This document shows positions 8,064 to 16,757 of a stretch of 49,323 nucleotides of DNA, one piece after another. Made by a program: the position numbers and the translations under genes. Origin of the DNA: SG8-30 sp964406445 (GTDB lineage: Bacteria; Pseudomonadota; Gammaproteobacteria; Steroidobacterales; Steroidobacteraceae); contig CAYORU010000024.1 of NCBI GenBank assembly GCA_964406445.1, positions 1 through 49,323 on the forward strand. Direction: 5' to 3'. Position 1 is the first letter of the stretch; every line of letters starts with the position of its first letter. The notes under the pieces are model-generated. The model did not search any database. It saw only the letters and a list, made by a program, of their open reading frames with translations, and was not told the origin of the DNA.

Positions 8064-8070
8064 GGGGAGG
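8064..8070 (+). promoter_or_regulatory. Shine-Dalgarno sequence choosing GTG 8079 for the FkbM gene
   Basis: GGGGAGG lies 8 nt before GTG 8079. An in-frame GTG further upstream at 7995 has no comparable ribosome site, so the shorter protein is preferred. Confidence 0.65.
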
Positions 8071-8078
8071 ATCGACGC

Positions 8079-8816
8079 GTGATCGAGAGGCTGGCCTGGC
8101 GGGCGGAAGACGTGGCGCGGCGTGCCGCCGTGGCCCTGACGCCGCCCTCGCGCCGGCGCAACGCTGCGCTCGCCGGCCACCTCCGCGCGCTGTTCGCGGC
8201 CCGCGGCGTGGACGCGGCGGTCGACGTCGGCGCGAACCGCGGCCAGTACTACCGCTTCCTGCGGCACCACGTGGGCTTCCGCGGCCCGGTGCTGTCCGTC
8301 GAGCCCATCGAGGCGCTCGCCGGGGACCTCGCCCGTCGATCGCGCTTCGACCCCCACTGGCGCGTCGAGCGCTGCGCGCTCGCGGCGAGCGGGGGATCCG
8401 CGTCGCTCAACGTCATGGCGCGCCCGGTGTTCTCCTCCCTGCGCGCCCCCGATCACTCGGCTTCCGGCCAGTTCGCGGACAAGAATGTGGTGGCCCGGAC
8501 CGAGACGGTCCCGGTGCGCCGCCTCGACGAGCTCGCCGGCGGGTCGGCTGTGTCGGGCCAGCGCCTCTACCTCAAGCTCGACACCCAAGGCTACGACCTC
8601 GAGGTCCTGCGCGGCGCCGCGGCCACGCTGCCGCGCGTGGTCGCGCTGCAGTCGGAGCTGTCGTTCGTGCCGCTCTACGAGGGAATGCCGTCCTGGCAGG
8701 AGTCGATCGGGTTCATCACTTCGCTCGGCTTCGCGGTCAGCGGCTTCTTCTCGGTGACCCGCGATGCCTCGCTGCGCCTGCTCGAGGCGGACTGCGTCTT
8801 CGTGAGGCAAGCGTGA
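8079..8816 (+). CDS. FkbM-family SAM-dependent methyltransferase
   Basis: 245 residues from GTG 8079 (an in-frame GTG at 7995 would add 28 residues but lacks a ribosome site). SAM motif I is VDVGANRGQYY at about residues 48-58, and the family motif YLKLDTQGYDLEVLRG occurs in the middle of the protein. FkbM-type enzymes O-methylate sugars in surface glycans, macrolides and related compounds. It is followed by a glycosyltransferase whose GTG start overlaps its TGA, so a role in capping or decorating a surface glycan is the natural reading. The acceptor is unknown. Confidence 0.9.
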   Translation: MIERLAWRAEDVARRAAVALTPPSRRRNAALAGHLRALFAARGVDAAVDVGANRGQYYRFLRHHVGFRGPVLSVEPIEALAGDLARRSRFDPHWRVERCALAASGGSASLNVMARPVFSSLRAPDHSASGQFADKNVVARTETVPVRRLDELAGGSAVSGQRLYLKLDTQGYDLEVLRGAAATLPRVVALQSELSFVPLYEGMPSWQESIGFITSLGFAVSGFFSVTRDASLRLLEADCVFVRQA

Positions 8817-9598
8817 CTGCCCGGGCGCTGCACATCACCGGCTGCGTGATCACCTTCAACGAGGAGGCGAGCATCCGCGCCTGCCTCGAGTCCATGGCGG
8901 GTTGCGACGAGCTGGTGGTCGTGGATTCGCACTCCACGGACGCCACCCGGGACATCGCCGCCGCGCTCGGCGCGCGCGTGATCGAGCGCGACTGGCCGGG
9001 CTACCGCTCGCAGAAGCAGTTCGCGGTGGACGCCGCGAGCCACGACTGGGTGCTGGTGCTCGACGCCGACGAGCAGCTCTCGCCGGCGCTCGCCGGCGAG
9101 ATCGCGGCGTTGCGCGAGCGCGGTGCGGACGGTTTCGCGGCCTTCGACGCGCCGCGGCTGTCACGCTACTTCGGGCGCTACCTTCGCCACGGCGACTGGT
9201 ACCCGGACCGGCAGATCCGCGTGTTCGACCGCCGCCGGGCCCGCTTCGCGGGCCTCGAGGTGCACGAGCGGGTCGACGTGGACGGCCGGCTCGGCCACTT
9301 GCGCGGCGACATCCTCCACGATTCCTTCCGCGACCTGAACGACCAGCTCGCCAAGCGCACGACCTACGCGCGGCTGATGGCCGAGCAGCAGCTCGCCCGC
9401 GGCAAGCGCGGCAGCTGGCTGTCGGTGTTCTTCAACCCGCTGTGGCGCTTCCTGCGCGGCTACGTGTTCCGTCTCGGCTTCCTCGAGGGCTGGCGCGGGC
9501 TCGCGGTGTCGCTGATCGCCGCCAAGTACGTGCGCGAGAAGCACCTTCGGCTGCTGATCCTCGACCGCGCCGCGCGGGAGGCGAGGCGGCGCCCGTGA
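8813..9598 (+). CDS. Family 2 glycosyltransferase (WaaE/KdtX-like)
   Basis: 261 residues. GT2 landmarks: TFNEE (14-18), DSHSTDAT (38-45) and the metal-binding DADEQ (84-88). The C-terminal half (GDWYPDRQIRVFDRRRARFAG, then a hydrophobic stretch FLRGYVFRLGFLEGWRG) resembles the LPS-core beta-1,4-glucosyltransferase WaaE group. It should use a nucleotide sugar at the inner face of the membrane. Start GTG 8813 overlaps the FkbM stop, and TGAGG just upstream serves as the ribosome site. Its own stop overlaps the start of the lipoprotein gene, so three genes form one unit. Confidence 0.92.
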   Translation: MTARALHITGCVITFNEEASIRACLESMAGCDELVVVDSHSTDATRDIAAALGARVIERDWPGYRSQKQFAVDAASHDWVLVLDADEQLSPALAGEIAALRERGADGFAAFDAPRLSRYFGRYLRHGDWYPDRQIRVFDRRRARFAGLEVHERVDVDGRLGHLRGDILHDSFRDLNDQLAKRTTYARLMAEQQLARGKRGSWLSVFFNPLWRFLRGYVFRLGFLEGWRGLAVSLIAAKYVREKHLRLLILDRAAREARRRP

Positions 9599-10878
9599 CG
9601 ACCGGCATGCGACGGCGCGGCTCTGGACGGTGGCCGGTGCTTGCGCTGGCCGTCGTGGCCGGCTGCGCCGGCTGCGGCGACCGGGCACCCGGGGGCGGGG
9701 ACGGTCCCGCCGTCGAGGCCATCGCGAGCCCGGCGGCCGCGGGCAGCGGCGGGCCGCATCTTGCCGCCGCCGCCGACGGCAGCGTGGTCCTCAGCTGGCT
9801 CGAGCCCGACGGGCAGGCGCACGCATTGCGCTTCGCGACCCTCGACGGCGCGGCGTGGTCGGCGCCGCGGACCCTGGCCCGGGGCGAGGACTGGTTCGTC
9901 AACTGGGCCGACTTCCCGTCGGTCGTGCCGCTCGCGGACGACCTTTGGGCGGCGCACTGGCTGGTGCGTCGCGCCGAGGGCGGCTACGCCTACGACGTGG
10001 CGGTCTCGCTGTCGCGCGACCGTGGCCGGAGCTGGTCACCGCCCTTCAACCCTCACCGCGACGGGACGCCGACCGAGCACGGCTTCGTCACCCTGTTCCC
10101 GTGGCAGGGCGGGGCAGGCGCGGTGTGGCTCGACGGCCGCGAGATGCTCGCTTCGGGTCACGGTCACGATCACGGTCATGCTGGCGCACGGCAAACGGCC
10201 CATGGCGGCGGGATGACGCTCCGGACCGCGCTGATCGGCGCCGACGGCGAGCTTCGCGAGGAAGCGCTGCTCGACGGGCTCACCTGCGACTGTTGCCAGA
10301 CCGACGTCGCGCTGACCGACGCCGGGCCGGTCGTCTTCTACCGCGACCGAGGCGCGGGGGAGATCCGCGACATCTACGCGGTTCGCCACGGTCCGCAGGG
10401 CTGGACGCCGCCCGCGGCCGTCGCCGTCGACGGCTGGCGAATCGAGGGCTGTCCCGTGAACGGTCCGGCCGCGGACGCGCATGGCAGGGACGTCGCGGTC
10501 GCATGGTTCACCGCGGCGGAAGACCGGCCGCGGGTGCGGTTTGCGCGGTCCGCGGACGGTGGGGCGTCGTTCGGCCCGCCTGTCGACCTCGATGCCGACG
10601 GCCCGCTTGGCCGCGTCGACGTGGTGCTGCTGGAGGACGGCGATGCGGTGGCCGCCTGGCTGGCCGCCGACGCGGATGGCGCGGCGGTGGCGCTTCGGCG
10701 CGTCGCACGCGACGGCTCGCTGGGACCGGTGCGGATCGTGGGCAGGACCGCGGCGTCGCGGCCCGCCGGTTTCCCGCAGATCGCGCGGCAGGGAGCCTCG
10801 CTGATCGTGGCGTGGACGGAATCGCGTGGCGAGGAAGCGCGCGTCGCGACGGTTCGCGTGGCCGCGGCAGGGGTCTGA
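9595..10878 (+). CDS. Sialidase-fold-like lipoprotein with His-rich and CDCC metal-type motifs
   Basis: 427 residues from GTG 9595, which overlaps the glycosyltransferase TGA; a GGGAGG/GAGG ribosome site lies upstream. The leader ends in VVAGC, a lipobox, so this is an exported lipoprotein. The body has repeated beta-propeller strands and Asp-box-like motifs (SRDRGRSWSPP, SADGGASFGPP), typical of sialidase/neuraminidase-fold proteins. A histidine cluster, HGHDHGH, lies at residues 189-195. Cysteines at 231, 233 and 234 (LTCDCCQT) and 286 (EGCPVNGP) could bind a metal. True sialidase arginine-triad motifs are not evident, so glycosidase activity is doubtful. The function is unknown; it may bind copper or zinc or a glycan at the cell surface. 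Confidence 0.8.
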   Translation: MTTGMRRRGSGRWPVLALAVVAGCAGCGDRAPGGGDGPAVEAIASPAAAGSGGPHLAAAADGSVVLSWLEPDGQAHALRFATLDGAAWSAPRTLARGEDWFVNWADFPSVVPLADDLWAAHWLVRRAEGGYAYDVAVSLSRDRGRSWSPPFNPHRDGTPTEHGFVTLFPWQGGAGAVWLDGREMLASGHGHDHGHAGARQTAHGGGMTLRTALIGADGELREEALLDGLTCDCCQTDVALTDAGPVVFYRDRGAGEIRDIYAVRHGPQGWTPPAAVAVDGWRIEGCPVNGPAADAHGRDVAVAWFTAAEDRPRVRFARSADGGASFGPPVDLDADGPLGRVDVVLLEDGDAVAAWLAADADGAAVALRRVARDGSLGPVRIVGRTAASRPAGFPQIARQGASLIVAWTESRGEEARVATVRVAAAGV

Positions 10879-10884
10879 ATCCCC

Positions 10885-12090
10885 TCAGCCCGGCGGAGCG
10901 CCGAGGCCGAGGACGCGCGCCGTATGCCGGGCGATCATCAGCTCCTCGTTGGTGCGGATCACCAGCACCTCCACGCCGCCGCCCGCCGCGGTGAGGCGCT
11001 GTTCGCCGCGTGCGTTCGCGGCCTGGTCGATCGTCACGCCGAGCCAGGCCGAGGCGTCGCAGATCCTGCGCCGGACCTCGGGCGAGTTCTCGCCGATGCC
11101 CGCGGTGAAGACCAGCCCGTCGAGGCCGCCGAGCACGGCGGCGAGCCCGCCGATCTCGCGGGCCGCGCGGTAGACGAAGTAATCCACCGCGAAGCGCGCG
11201 TCGGGCGCATCGCTCGCGAGCAGGTCGCGCATGTCGTGACTCTCGCCCGACAGGCCGAGCAGGCCCGATCGCCGGTACAGGACGTCCTCGACCTCGGCCG
11301 CGCCCAGGCCGAGCTCCTGGAACAGCCAGAGCACGATGCCAGGATCGAGCGCGCCCGGCCGGGTGCCCATGCACAGCCCGTCGAGCGCGGTGAAGCCGAG
11401 CGTGTAGTCGACGCTGCGGCCGCCGGACAGCGCGCAGAGGCTCGCGCCATTGCCGAGATGCGCGACGATCACGCGCCCGCGCGCGGCGTCCGGCGCGACC
11501 TGCGGCAGGACGACGGCGACGTACTCGTAGGACAGGCCGTGGAAGCCGTAGCGCCGGACGCCCCGGTCGCGGATCGCCTTCGGCAGGGGCACCGTGCGCG
11601 CGACGGGCGGGGCGTCGTGATGGAAGGCGGTGTCGAAGCAGGCGACCTGCGGAACGCCCGGCATTCCCGCGAGCGCGGCCTCGATGCCGGCGAGATTGTG
11701 CGGCTGGTGGAGGGGAGCGAGCGGCCCGAGCGCGCGCAGCTCCTCGAGCAACGCCGGCGTCACGCGCGTGGGACGCGAGAAACTCTCGCCGCCGTGGACG
11801 ACGCGGTGTCCCACCGCGACCGGGCGTTCGCGCGGGCGCCGCGCCTCGAGCCACTCGAGCAGCGTCGCGAGCGCTCCGCCGAGGTCGCCGGCGCGCGATT
11901 CCAGCGACGCGTCGGCCAGCACGGCGCCGTCGCCGGCGCGCGCGACGAGGCGCGGCTCGGCCCCGACGCCCTCGATCTGGCCGCGGATGCGCAGCGCGCC
12001 GTCGTCCACCTCGTACAGGGCGAACTTGAGGCTCGAGGAGCCTGCGTTGAGCACCAGGACGGAGCGCGCGGGCCTCGTTCGCTCTGGCAT
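10885..12090 (-). CDS. ackA: Acetate kinase
   Basis: 401 residues, the usual length. The N-terminal phosphate-binding motif LNAGSSSLKF occurs at about residues 14-23, followed by HRVVHGG, HNLAG and the C-terminal FTAGIGENS. It interconverts acetyl phosphate plus ADP with acetate plus ATP. It lies 28 bases downstream of the short phosphotransacetylase gene on the same strand, the standard pta-ackA pairing for acetate activation or overflow. Because the partner is the short Pta/Ptb-type protein, propionate or butyrate use cannot be excluded. Confidence 0.96.
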   Translation of the reverse strand: MPERTRPARSVLVLNAGSSSLKFALYEVDDGALRIRGQIEGVGAEPRLVARAGDGAVLADASLESRAGDLGGALATLLEWLEARRPRERPVAVGHRVVHGGESFSRPTRVTPALLEELRALGPLAPLHQPHNLAGIEAALAGMPGVPQVACFDTAFHHDAPPVARTVPLPKAIRDRGVRRYGFHGLSYEYVAVVLPQVAPDAARGRVIVAHLGNGASLCALSGGRSVDYTLGFTALDGLCMGTRPGALDPGIVLWLFQELGLGAAEVEDVLYRRSGLLGLSGESHDMRDLLASDAPDARFAVDYFVYRAAREIGGLAAVLGGLDGLVFTAGIGENSPEVRRRICDASAWLGVTIDQAANARGEQRLTAAGGGVEVLVIRTNEELMIARHTARVLGLGAPPG

Positions 12091-12118
12091 CGGCCGGATC
12101 CGGGCGTCCCGCCGCCGC

Positions 12119-13054
12119 TCAGCCAGCCGCCTGGTGCCGGGCGTGGGCCGACAGCATGGCGACGGCGCAGCTCGCGACCCGCGAGCGGATGCTGCCGGCG
12201 CGGCTCGTGAGCACGACCGGCACGCGCGCGCCGAGCATCAGGCCCGCGCTGTCGGCCCGCGCCAGGAAGGTCAGCAGCTTGGCGAGGATGTTGGCCGCCT
12301 CCAGGTCGGGCGCGAGCAGGATGTCCGGATCGCCCGCGACCGGCGACTCGATTCCCTTGGTGCGCGCCGCCTCGAGGCTGATGGCGTTGTCGAAGGCGAG
12401 CGGCCCGTCGAGCACCGCGCCCGTGATCTGCCCGCGGTCCGCCATCTTGCACAACGCCGCCGCGTCGATGGTCGCCGGCATCTTCGAGCTGACGGTCTCG
12501 ACCGCCGCGAGGATGGCGACCTTCGGGCGCTCCACGCCGAGCGAGACCGCGAGATCGACCGCGTTCTGGCAGATGTCCATCTTGTCCTCGAGCGACGGGG
12601 CGATGTTGATCGCCGCATCGGTGACGAGCAGCACCTTGTGGTAGGTCGGCACGTCCATGATGAACACGTGGCTCACGCGTCGCGCGGTGCGAAGGCCGCC
12701 GTGGGTGGAGAGGATCGCGCCGAGAAGCTCGTCCGTGTGCAGGCTGCCCTTCATGACCAGCCCGGCCTGCCCCTCGCGCACCAGTTCGACCGCCTTCGCG
12801 GCCGAATCGTGGCTGTGGGCCGAGGCGACGATCTCGAGATCCCCGAGGTCGAGCCCGTTGTCCGCGGCGACGCCGCGGATCCGCGCCGGCGGCCCGACCA
12901 GGACCGGACGGATCAGGCCGAGCCTGGCCGCCTCGATCGCCCCGGCGAGCGCCTTGTGCTCGCAAGGGTGGACCACGGCCGCGACGACGGGCTCGAGGCC
13001 GCTGCAGCGCTCGAGGAGCAGCTCGTACTTGCCCGTACCGGTGGCCCTGTCCAT
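12119..13054 (-). CDS. Short-form phosphate acetyl/butyryltransferase
   Basis: 311 residues, from ATG 13052-13054 with GGGAGG about 9 nt upstream. The whole protein is the PTA_PTB catalytic domain, with AAVVHPCEHKALAGAI, GLVMKGSLHTDELLGAIL, FIMDVPTYHKVLLVTDAAINIAP and GDPDILLAPDLEAANILAK. It lacks the long N-terminal domains of E. coli Pta. Many databases call this family bifunctional enoyl-CoA hydratase/phosphate acetyltransferase, but no MaoC-type hydratase domain is present here. It makes acyl phosphate from acyl-CoA for the kinase that follows 28 bases later. It is divergent from the TraB/GumN gene across 156 bases. Confidence 0.92.
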   Translation of the reverse strand: MDRATGTGKYELLLERCSGLEPVVAAVVHPCEHKALAGAIEAARLGLIRPVLVGPPARIRGVAADNGLDLGDLEIVASAHSHDSAAKAVELVREGQAGLVMKGSLHTDELLGAILSTHGGLRTARRVSHVFIMDVPTYHKVLLVTDAAINIAPSLEDKMDICQNAVDLAVSLGVERPKVAILAAVETVSSKMPATIDAAALCKMADRGQITGAVLDGPLAFDNAISLEAARTKGIESPVAGDPDILLAPDLEAANILAKLLTFLARADSAGLMLGARVPVVLTSRAGSIRSRVASCAVAMLSAHARHQAAG

Positions 13055-13210
13055 CCTCGGCGCCTCCCGCGCGACCCGCTCGTTCGCGACCCGCGAAGCA
13101 TCGCAGATCCCGGCCGCGGATGCCGTCGGGAATCGCCGCGGCGCCGGCGCAAGCGGCGGCGAAACTTTCCCGCCGTCGCGGTGTCTGCACAGTCCGCCGC
13201 CGGAGTTCAC

Positions 13211-14278
13211 ATGATCGGTCCGCTCGCCACACTGATGCTCATCTGCGCGCTCGCGGCCGGGACCGCCGGCGCGGCGGAGCCTGCGGGGACCGGCGCGCCG
13301 GAGCCGCCGCCGGCGGCGGAGGCCGGGGCCCCGGCGACGATCGCCGGCGACGAGCCCGTCCCGGTGATCTTCGACGAGCTGCTGGTGAGCGGCGAGCAGC
13401 CCGGCCCGGGCCTCTGGCGGGTCTCGAGGGTCGTCGGAGAGGGCGAGCACGTCCTGTGGATCCTCGGCAACTACGGGCCGCTGCCGCGCAGGATGCAGTG
13501 GCGCACGGAAGGCGTCGAGCGCGTGATCGCCCGGTCCCAGGAAGTGCTCGGGCCCGCCGAGGTGGACGCCGGCGTCGGCGTCTGGTCGAGGATCGCGTTG
13601 CTGCCCTCGCTCGTCGGCATCCGCGACAATCCCGACGGCCGGCGGCTCGAGGAGATCGTGCCGGCCCCGCTGTACGCGCGCTGGCTCGACCTCAAGGCGC
13701 GCTACCTCGGCGACCGGCGCAACGTCGAGCGCTGGCGACCCTTGTTCGCGGCGGGCGAGCTTTACGAGGAGGCGATCGAGGCGGCCGGACTCGAGCGCAA
13801 CAACCGCGTCTGGCCCGCAGTGGAGAAGGCCGCGCGCCGGCACGGCGTCGCAGTCAGCCGCCCGACGGTCAAGGTGCCGATCGAGAAGCCGCGCCAGATC
13901 GCGCGGGAGTTCAAGCAGGCCGAGCTCGACGACCTGGAATGCTTCGCGAAGACCGTCGAGCGGCTCGAATCGGACCTCGACCTGATGCGGGTCCGCGCCA
14001 ACGCCTGGGCGGTCGGCGACCTTCGGACGCTCGAGCGATTCGCGCCGGTGGACCAGTTCGGCGCCTGCCTCGCGGTCGCCACCGGGTCCGAGCTGCTGCG
14101 CTCGCGCGGCCTCGACGACCTGCCCCAGCGGCTGTCCGACGAGTGGCTCGCGGCCGCCGAGCGGGCGCTCGAGCGAAACGAGTCGACCTTCGCGGTGCTG
14201 TGGATGGGACAGCTCCTTCGCCCGGACGGGCCGCTGGCGCGGCTGCAGGCCCGGGGCTATCGGGTCGAGGCGCCCTAG
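13211..14278 (+). CDS. TraB/GumN-family exported protein
   Basis: 355 residues from ATG 13211. A cleavable signal peptide is likely (hydrophobic 4-20, ending AAG-TAGAA). After a Pro/Ala-rich linker comes GPGLWRVSR and VLWILGNYGPLP, the N-terminal landmark of the TraB/GumN family. The C-terminus has FAVLWMGQLL. The family is distantly related to Tiki/EreA-type metalloproteases; the canonical GxxH and E/H metal residues are not evident here (ILGNYGPLP replaces the usual GTxH-type motif), so it may be non-catalytic, as in many xanthomonad members. The role is unknown. Confidence 0.82.
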   Translation: MIGPLATLMLICALAAGTAGAAEPAGTGAPEPPPAAEAGAPATIAGDEPVPVIFDELLVSGEQPGPGLWRVSRVVGEGEHVLWILGNYGPLPRRMQWRTEGVERVIARSQEVLGPAEVDAGVGVWSRIALLPSLVGIRDNPDGRRLEEIVPAPLYARWLDLKARYLGDRRNVERWRPLFAAGELYEEAIEAAGLERNNRVWPAVEKAARRHGVAVSRPTVKVPIEKPRQIAREFKQAELDDLECFAKTVERLESDLDLMRVRANAWAVGDLRTLERFAPVDQFGACLAVATGSELLRSRGLDDLPQRLSDEWLAAAERALERNESTFAVLWMGQLLRPDGPLARLQARGYRVEAP

Positions 14279-14355
14279 CTCCGGCCGGCCCCGCAGAGGG
14301 CTTCCGGACCCACGCGCCCGTCTGTCATGCTGGGCGCAGGTCGTGCGGGGGAGCG

Positions 14356-15423
14356 ATGGCGCGCGGCGGTCATGGTTTCGGATCGAACCAGGGCAGGTGC
14401 GCCTCCCTCGCGCTCGCGGCCACGCTGGCGGCGGCCGCCATCCCGGCCGGGCCCGCAGGTTCGGCGGAGGGCGAGGCAACGCGGGACGGCCGCGCGCCGC
14501 TCGCCTCGCTGCAGGCGCGGTTCGCGGCGCTCGGGCGCGAACACGGCTTCGTCGCTGACACGCTCCACGTCTATCCTGGCCGCGAGGCGCCGGCGATCAG
14601 CGCCTGGCGCAGCGCCGAGCGCGGCGAGGCGCTCTGGATCCTCGCCGGCATCCACGGCGAGGAACCGGCGGGACCCAACGCGATCGCGGCCGAGATCGCA
14701 GGCCTCGCGGCGCTCACCGGGGCCGGCGTGCCGCTGGTGCTGATCCCGCTCGCCAACCCGGTGGGGTACCTCAACGACTGGCGCTATCCCAACACCGCGG
14801 AGCGGGACTGGCGCAAAGGCGGCTACAGCGTCGGCGACGCCGAGCACCTGCTGCCGGACCTCGACGAAGGCGCCGGCCCGCGGGCGCCGGCTCCGCCCGG
14901 GCCGGACGCGCGCGCCCTGACCGAGTACGTGCTCCGGACCGCGCGTGACTACCCGCCGCTGCTGGTCATCGACCTGCACGAGGACGAACTGTCCACCGAG
15001 GGTGGCTACCTGTATTCGCAGGGCGCGGCGGACGGTGCGGCCGTCGCGGCCGCCGTGCTGGAGGCGCTCGAGGGCGCGGGCATGCCGCTGCGCCGCGGTG
15101 GACGCACGCGATTCGGCGAGCCGATCGTCGACGGCGTGATCCGGCTCGACGACCGCGGGCAGCCGCTGCGGGACGGCTCGATCGACGAGCTGCTCGCCGC
15201 GCCGCAGGTCTTCGTCGAGGGGCGGCTGGTGCCCGGGCCGGCGGCCCCCGTCGTGATCGTGGTGGAGACGCCGGCCTTTGCAGGGGCGCGGCTCGAGTCG
15301 AGGATCGCGGCGCAGCGCGCGGTGCTGCAGCGCTTGCCCCGCCTGTGGACGCTCGCGCGCGACGCGCGGGCCGGGCCGGCGCCGGCGGCGCCGGGCGGCC
15401 GAGCCGCCGGGGCGGGCGCTTGA
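14356..15423 (+). CDS. Exported M14-like zinc deacylase/carboxypeptidase (aspartoacylase-like)
   Basis: 355 residues from ATG 14356 with GGGGAG upstream. The N-terminal 38 residues are signal-like. Zinc ligands fit the M14/succinylglutamate desuccinylase pattern: H100-x2-E103 in GIHGEEPAGP, H208 in VIDLHEDE, and the general base E304 in VVIVVETPAF. It should hydrolyse a peptide or N-acyl amino acid in the periplasm. It is the first gene of a tightly packed series (aminotransferase, aldehyde dehydrogenase, CoA-transferase), and its TGA overlaps the TTG start of the next gene. It may therefore release the amino acid that the series degrades. A paralogue lies at 37383-38261. Confidence 0.87.
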   Translation: MARGGHGFGSNQGRCASLALAATLAAAAIPAGPAGSAEGEATRDGRAPLASLQARFAALGREHGFVADTLHVYPGREAPAISAWRSAERGEALWILAGIHGEEPAGPNAIAAEIAGLAALTGAGVPLVLIPLANPVGYLNDWRYPNTAERDWRKGGYSVGDAEHLLPDLDEGAGPRAPAPPGPDARALTEYVLRTARDYPPLLVIDLHEDELSTEGGYLYSQGAADGAAVAAAVLEALEGAGMPLRRGGRTRFGEPIVDGVIRLDDRGQPLRDGSIDELLAAPQVFVEGRLVPGPAAPVVIVVETPAFAGARLESRIAAQRAVLQRLPRLWTLARDARAGPAPAAPGGRAAGAGA

Positions 15424-16757
15424 GCGGCGAGCGCGACTCGGTCCTGCACAGCTGGTGCGTCCAGTCGCAATGGGACGCGCCGACGGTGGTCGGCGGCGCC
15501 GGCGCGCGGCTGTTCCTCGAGGACGGCCGGACCGTCCTCGACCTGAGCAGCCTCGCCGAGTGCAGCAACCTCGGCCACCAGCACCCGCGGGTCGTCGCCG
15601 CGATCCGCGCGCAGGCCGAGCGGCTGTGCTTCGTCACCAGCGCCTGGGGCGCCGCGCCGCGGGCCGAGCTGGCGCGGAGGCTGCTCGATCTGTCGGGCTT
15701 CGAGGGCGGCCGCGTGTTCTTCACGCTCGGCGGCGCGGACGCCAACGAGCATGCCGTCAAGATCCTGCGCCAGGCCGCCGGCAAGCCGCGCGGCGTGATC
15801 ATCGCGCGCGATCGCTCCTACCACGGCGCGACCCACCTGGCGATGGCGCTGTCGGGCGACTCCCGCGCGCGCGCCTGGGTGGATCCGGACGCGCTCGGCG
15901 TCAGCCACGTCGAGCCGCCCTACGCCTACCGCTGTCCGTTCGGAAGCCGCAATGACGAGGAATGCGGCGAGCGCGCCGCGCGCGCAGTCGCCGACCGCAT
16001 CGACCAGCTCGGCCGGGACCTCGTCGCGGCGGTGATCATGGAGCCGAACGCGGGCTCGAACGGCATCGTGGCGCCGGACAGCTACTGGCCGGCGCTGCGC
16101 CGCCACACCGCCGAGCGTGGCGTGCCGCTGGTCGCCGACGAGGTGATGAGCGCCTTCGGCCGCTGCGGCGAGTGGTTCGCTTGGCAGCGTTACGGCGAGG
16201 AAGGCCGGCCCGACGCCATGACGCTCGCCAAGGGCCTGACCGGCGCCGCGCTGCCGCTCGGCGCGGTGGTGATGTCGGCTTCGATCGCGGCGCGGCTCGA
16301 GCACGAGACCTTGAACACCGGCCTGACCTACTGTGGCCACCCGCTGTCCTGCGCGGCCGGCGTCGCCGCGCTCGGGGCCTATGCGGACGAGCGGCTGGTG
16401 GAGCGATCGCGGGCGCTCGGGCCGGGGCTCAAGCGGGACCTCGAGCGACTCGCGGCGCGCCACGAGGCGATCGGCGAGGTCCGGGGCGGGCACGGCCTGT
16501 TCGCGGTCATCGAGCTCGTCGCCGAGCGCGGCAGCCGCCGGCCGCTCGCGCCGTGGCCGCAGGTCGCGCCGGCGCTGCGGTCGCTGCTCGACGCGGCCAT
16601 GGCCGAGGGCGTGTCCTTCGGCGCGCGCGGCAACCTGATCCTGATCGCGCCGCCGCTCGTCGTCGAAGAGGGCGAGCTCGCCGACGCGCTCGCGCTGCTC
16701 GACCGGCTGCTGGCGCGCTTCTTCCCACCGGCCCGCGAGCAGCGGCTCGCGTCATGA
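15420..16757 (+). CDS. Class III PLP aminotransferase (omega-amino acid type)
   Basis: 445 residues from TTG 15420, whose bases overlap the preceding stop (TTGA). The start is supported by HSWCVQSQW at about residues 10-18, the usual beginning of this subgroup. The PLP lysine is K271 in TLAKGLTGAALPLGA; D240 in LVADEVMS binds the pyridine nitrogen; the YHGATHLAMALSGD segment (134-147) completes the cofactor site. Class III enzymes move the terminal amino group of omega- or beta-amino acids, leaving a semialdehyde or keto acid. The overlapping aldehyde dehydrogenase downstream fits a semialdehyde product. The substrate is not predictable from sequence alone. Confidence 0.92.
   Translation: MSGERDSVLHSWCVQSQWDAPTVVGGAGARLFLEDGRTVLDLSSLAECSNLGHQHPRVVAAIRAQAERLCFVTSAWGAAPRAELARRLLDLSGFEGGRVFFTLGGADANEHAVKILRQAAGKPRGVIIARDRSYHGATHLAMALSGDSRARAWVDPDALGVSHVEPPYAYRCPFGSRNDEECGERAARAVADRIDQLGRDLVAAVIMEPNAGSNGIVAPDSYWPALRRHTAERGVPLVADEVMSAFGRCGEWFAWQRYGEEGRPDAMTLAKGLTGAALPLGAVVMSASIAARLEHETLNTGLTYCGHPLSCAAGVAALGAYADERLVERSRALGPGLKRDLERLAARHEAIGEVRGGHGLFAVIELVAERGSRRPLAPWPQVAPALRSLLDAAMAEGVSFGARGNLILIAPPLVVEEGELADALALLDRLLARFFPPAREQRLAS

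Noticed and set aside
7995..8078. Longer FkbM protein starting at GTG 7995
   Set aside because: No ribosome site upstream; GTG 8079 has GGGGAGG at 8-base spacing and begins right at the conserved part.
9595..10878. True sialidase (neuraminidase)
   Set aside because: Asp-box-like motifs are present, but the catalytic Arg triad and Tyr/Glu pair are not evident.
12119..13054. Enoyl-CoA hydratase fused to phosphotransacetylase
   Set aside because: The database name of the family implies it, but only the PTA_PTB domain is present.
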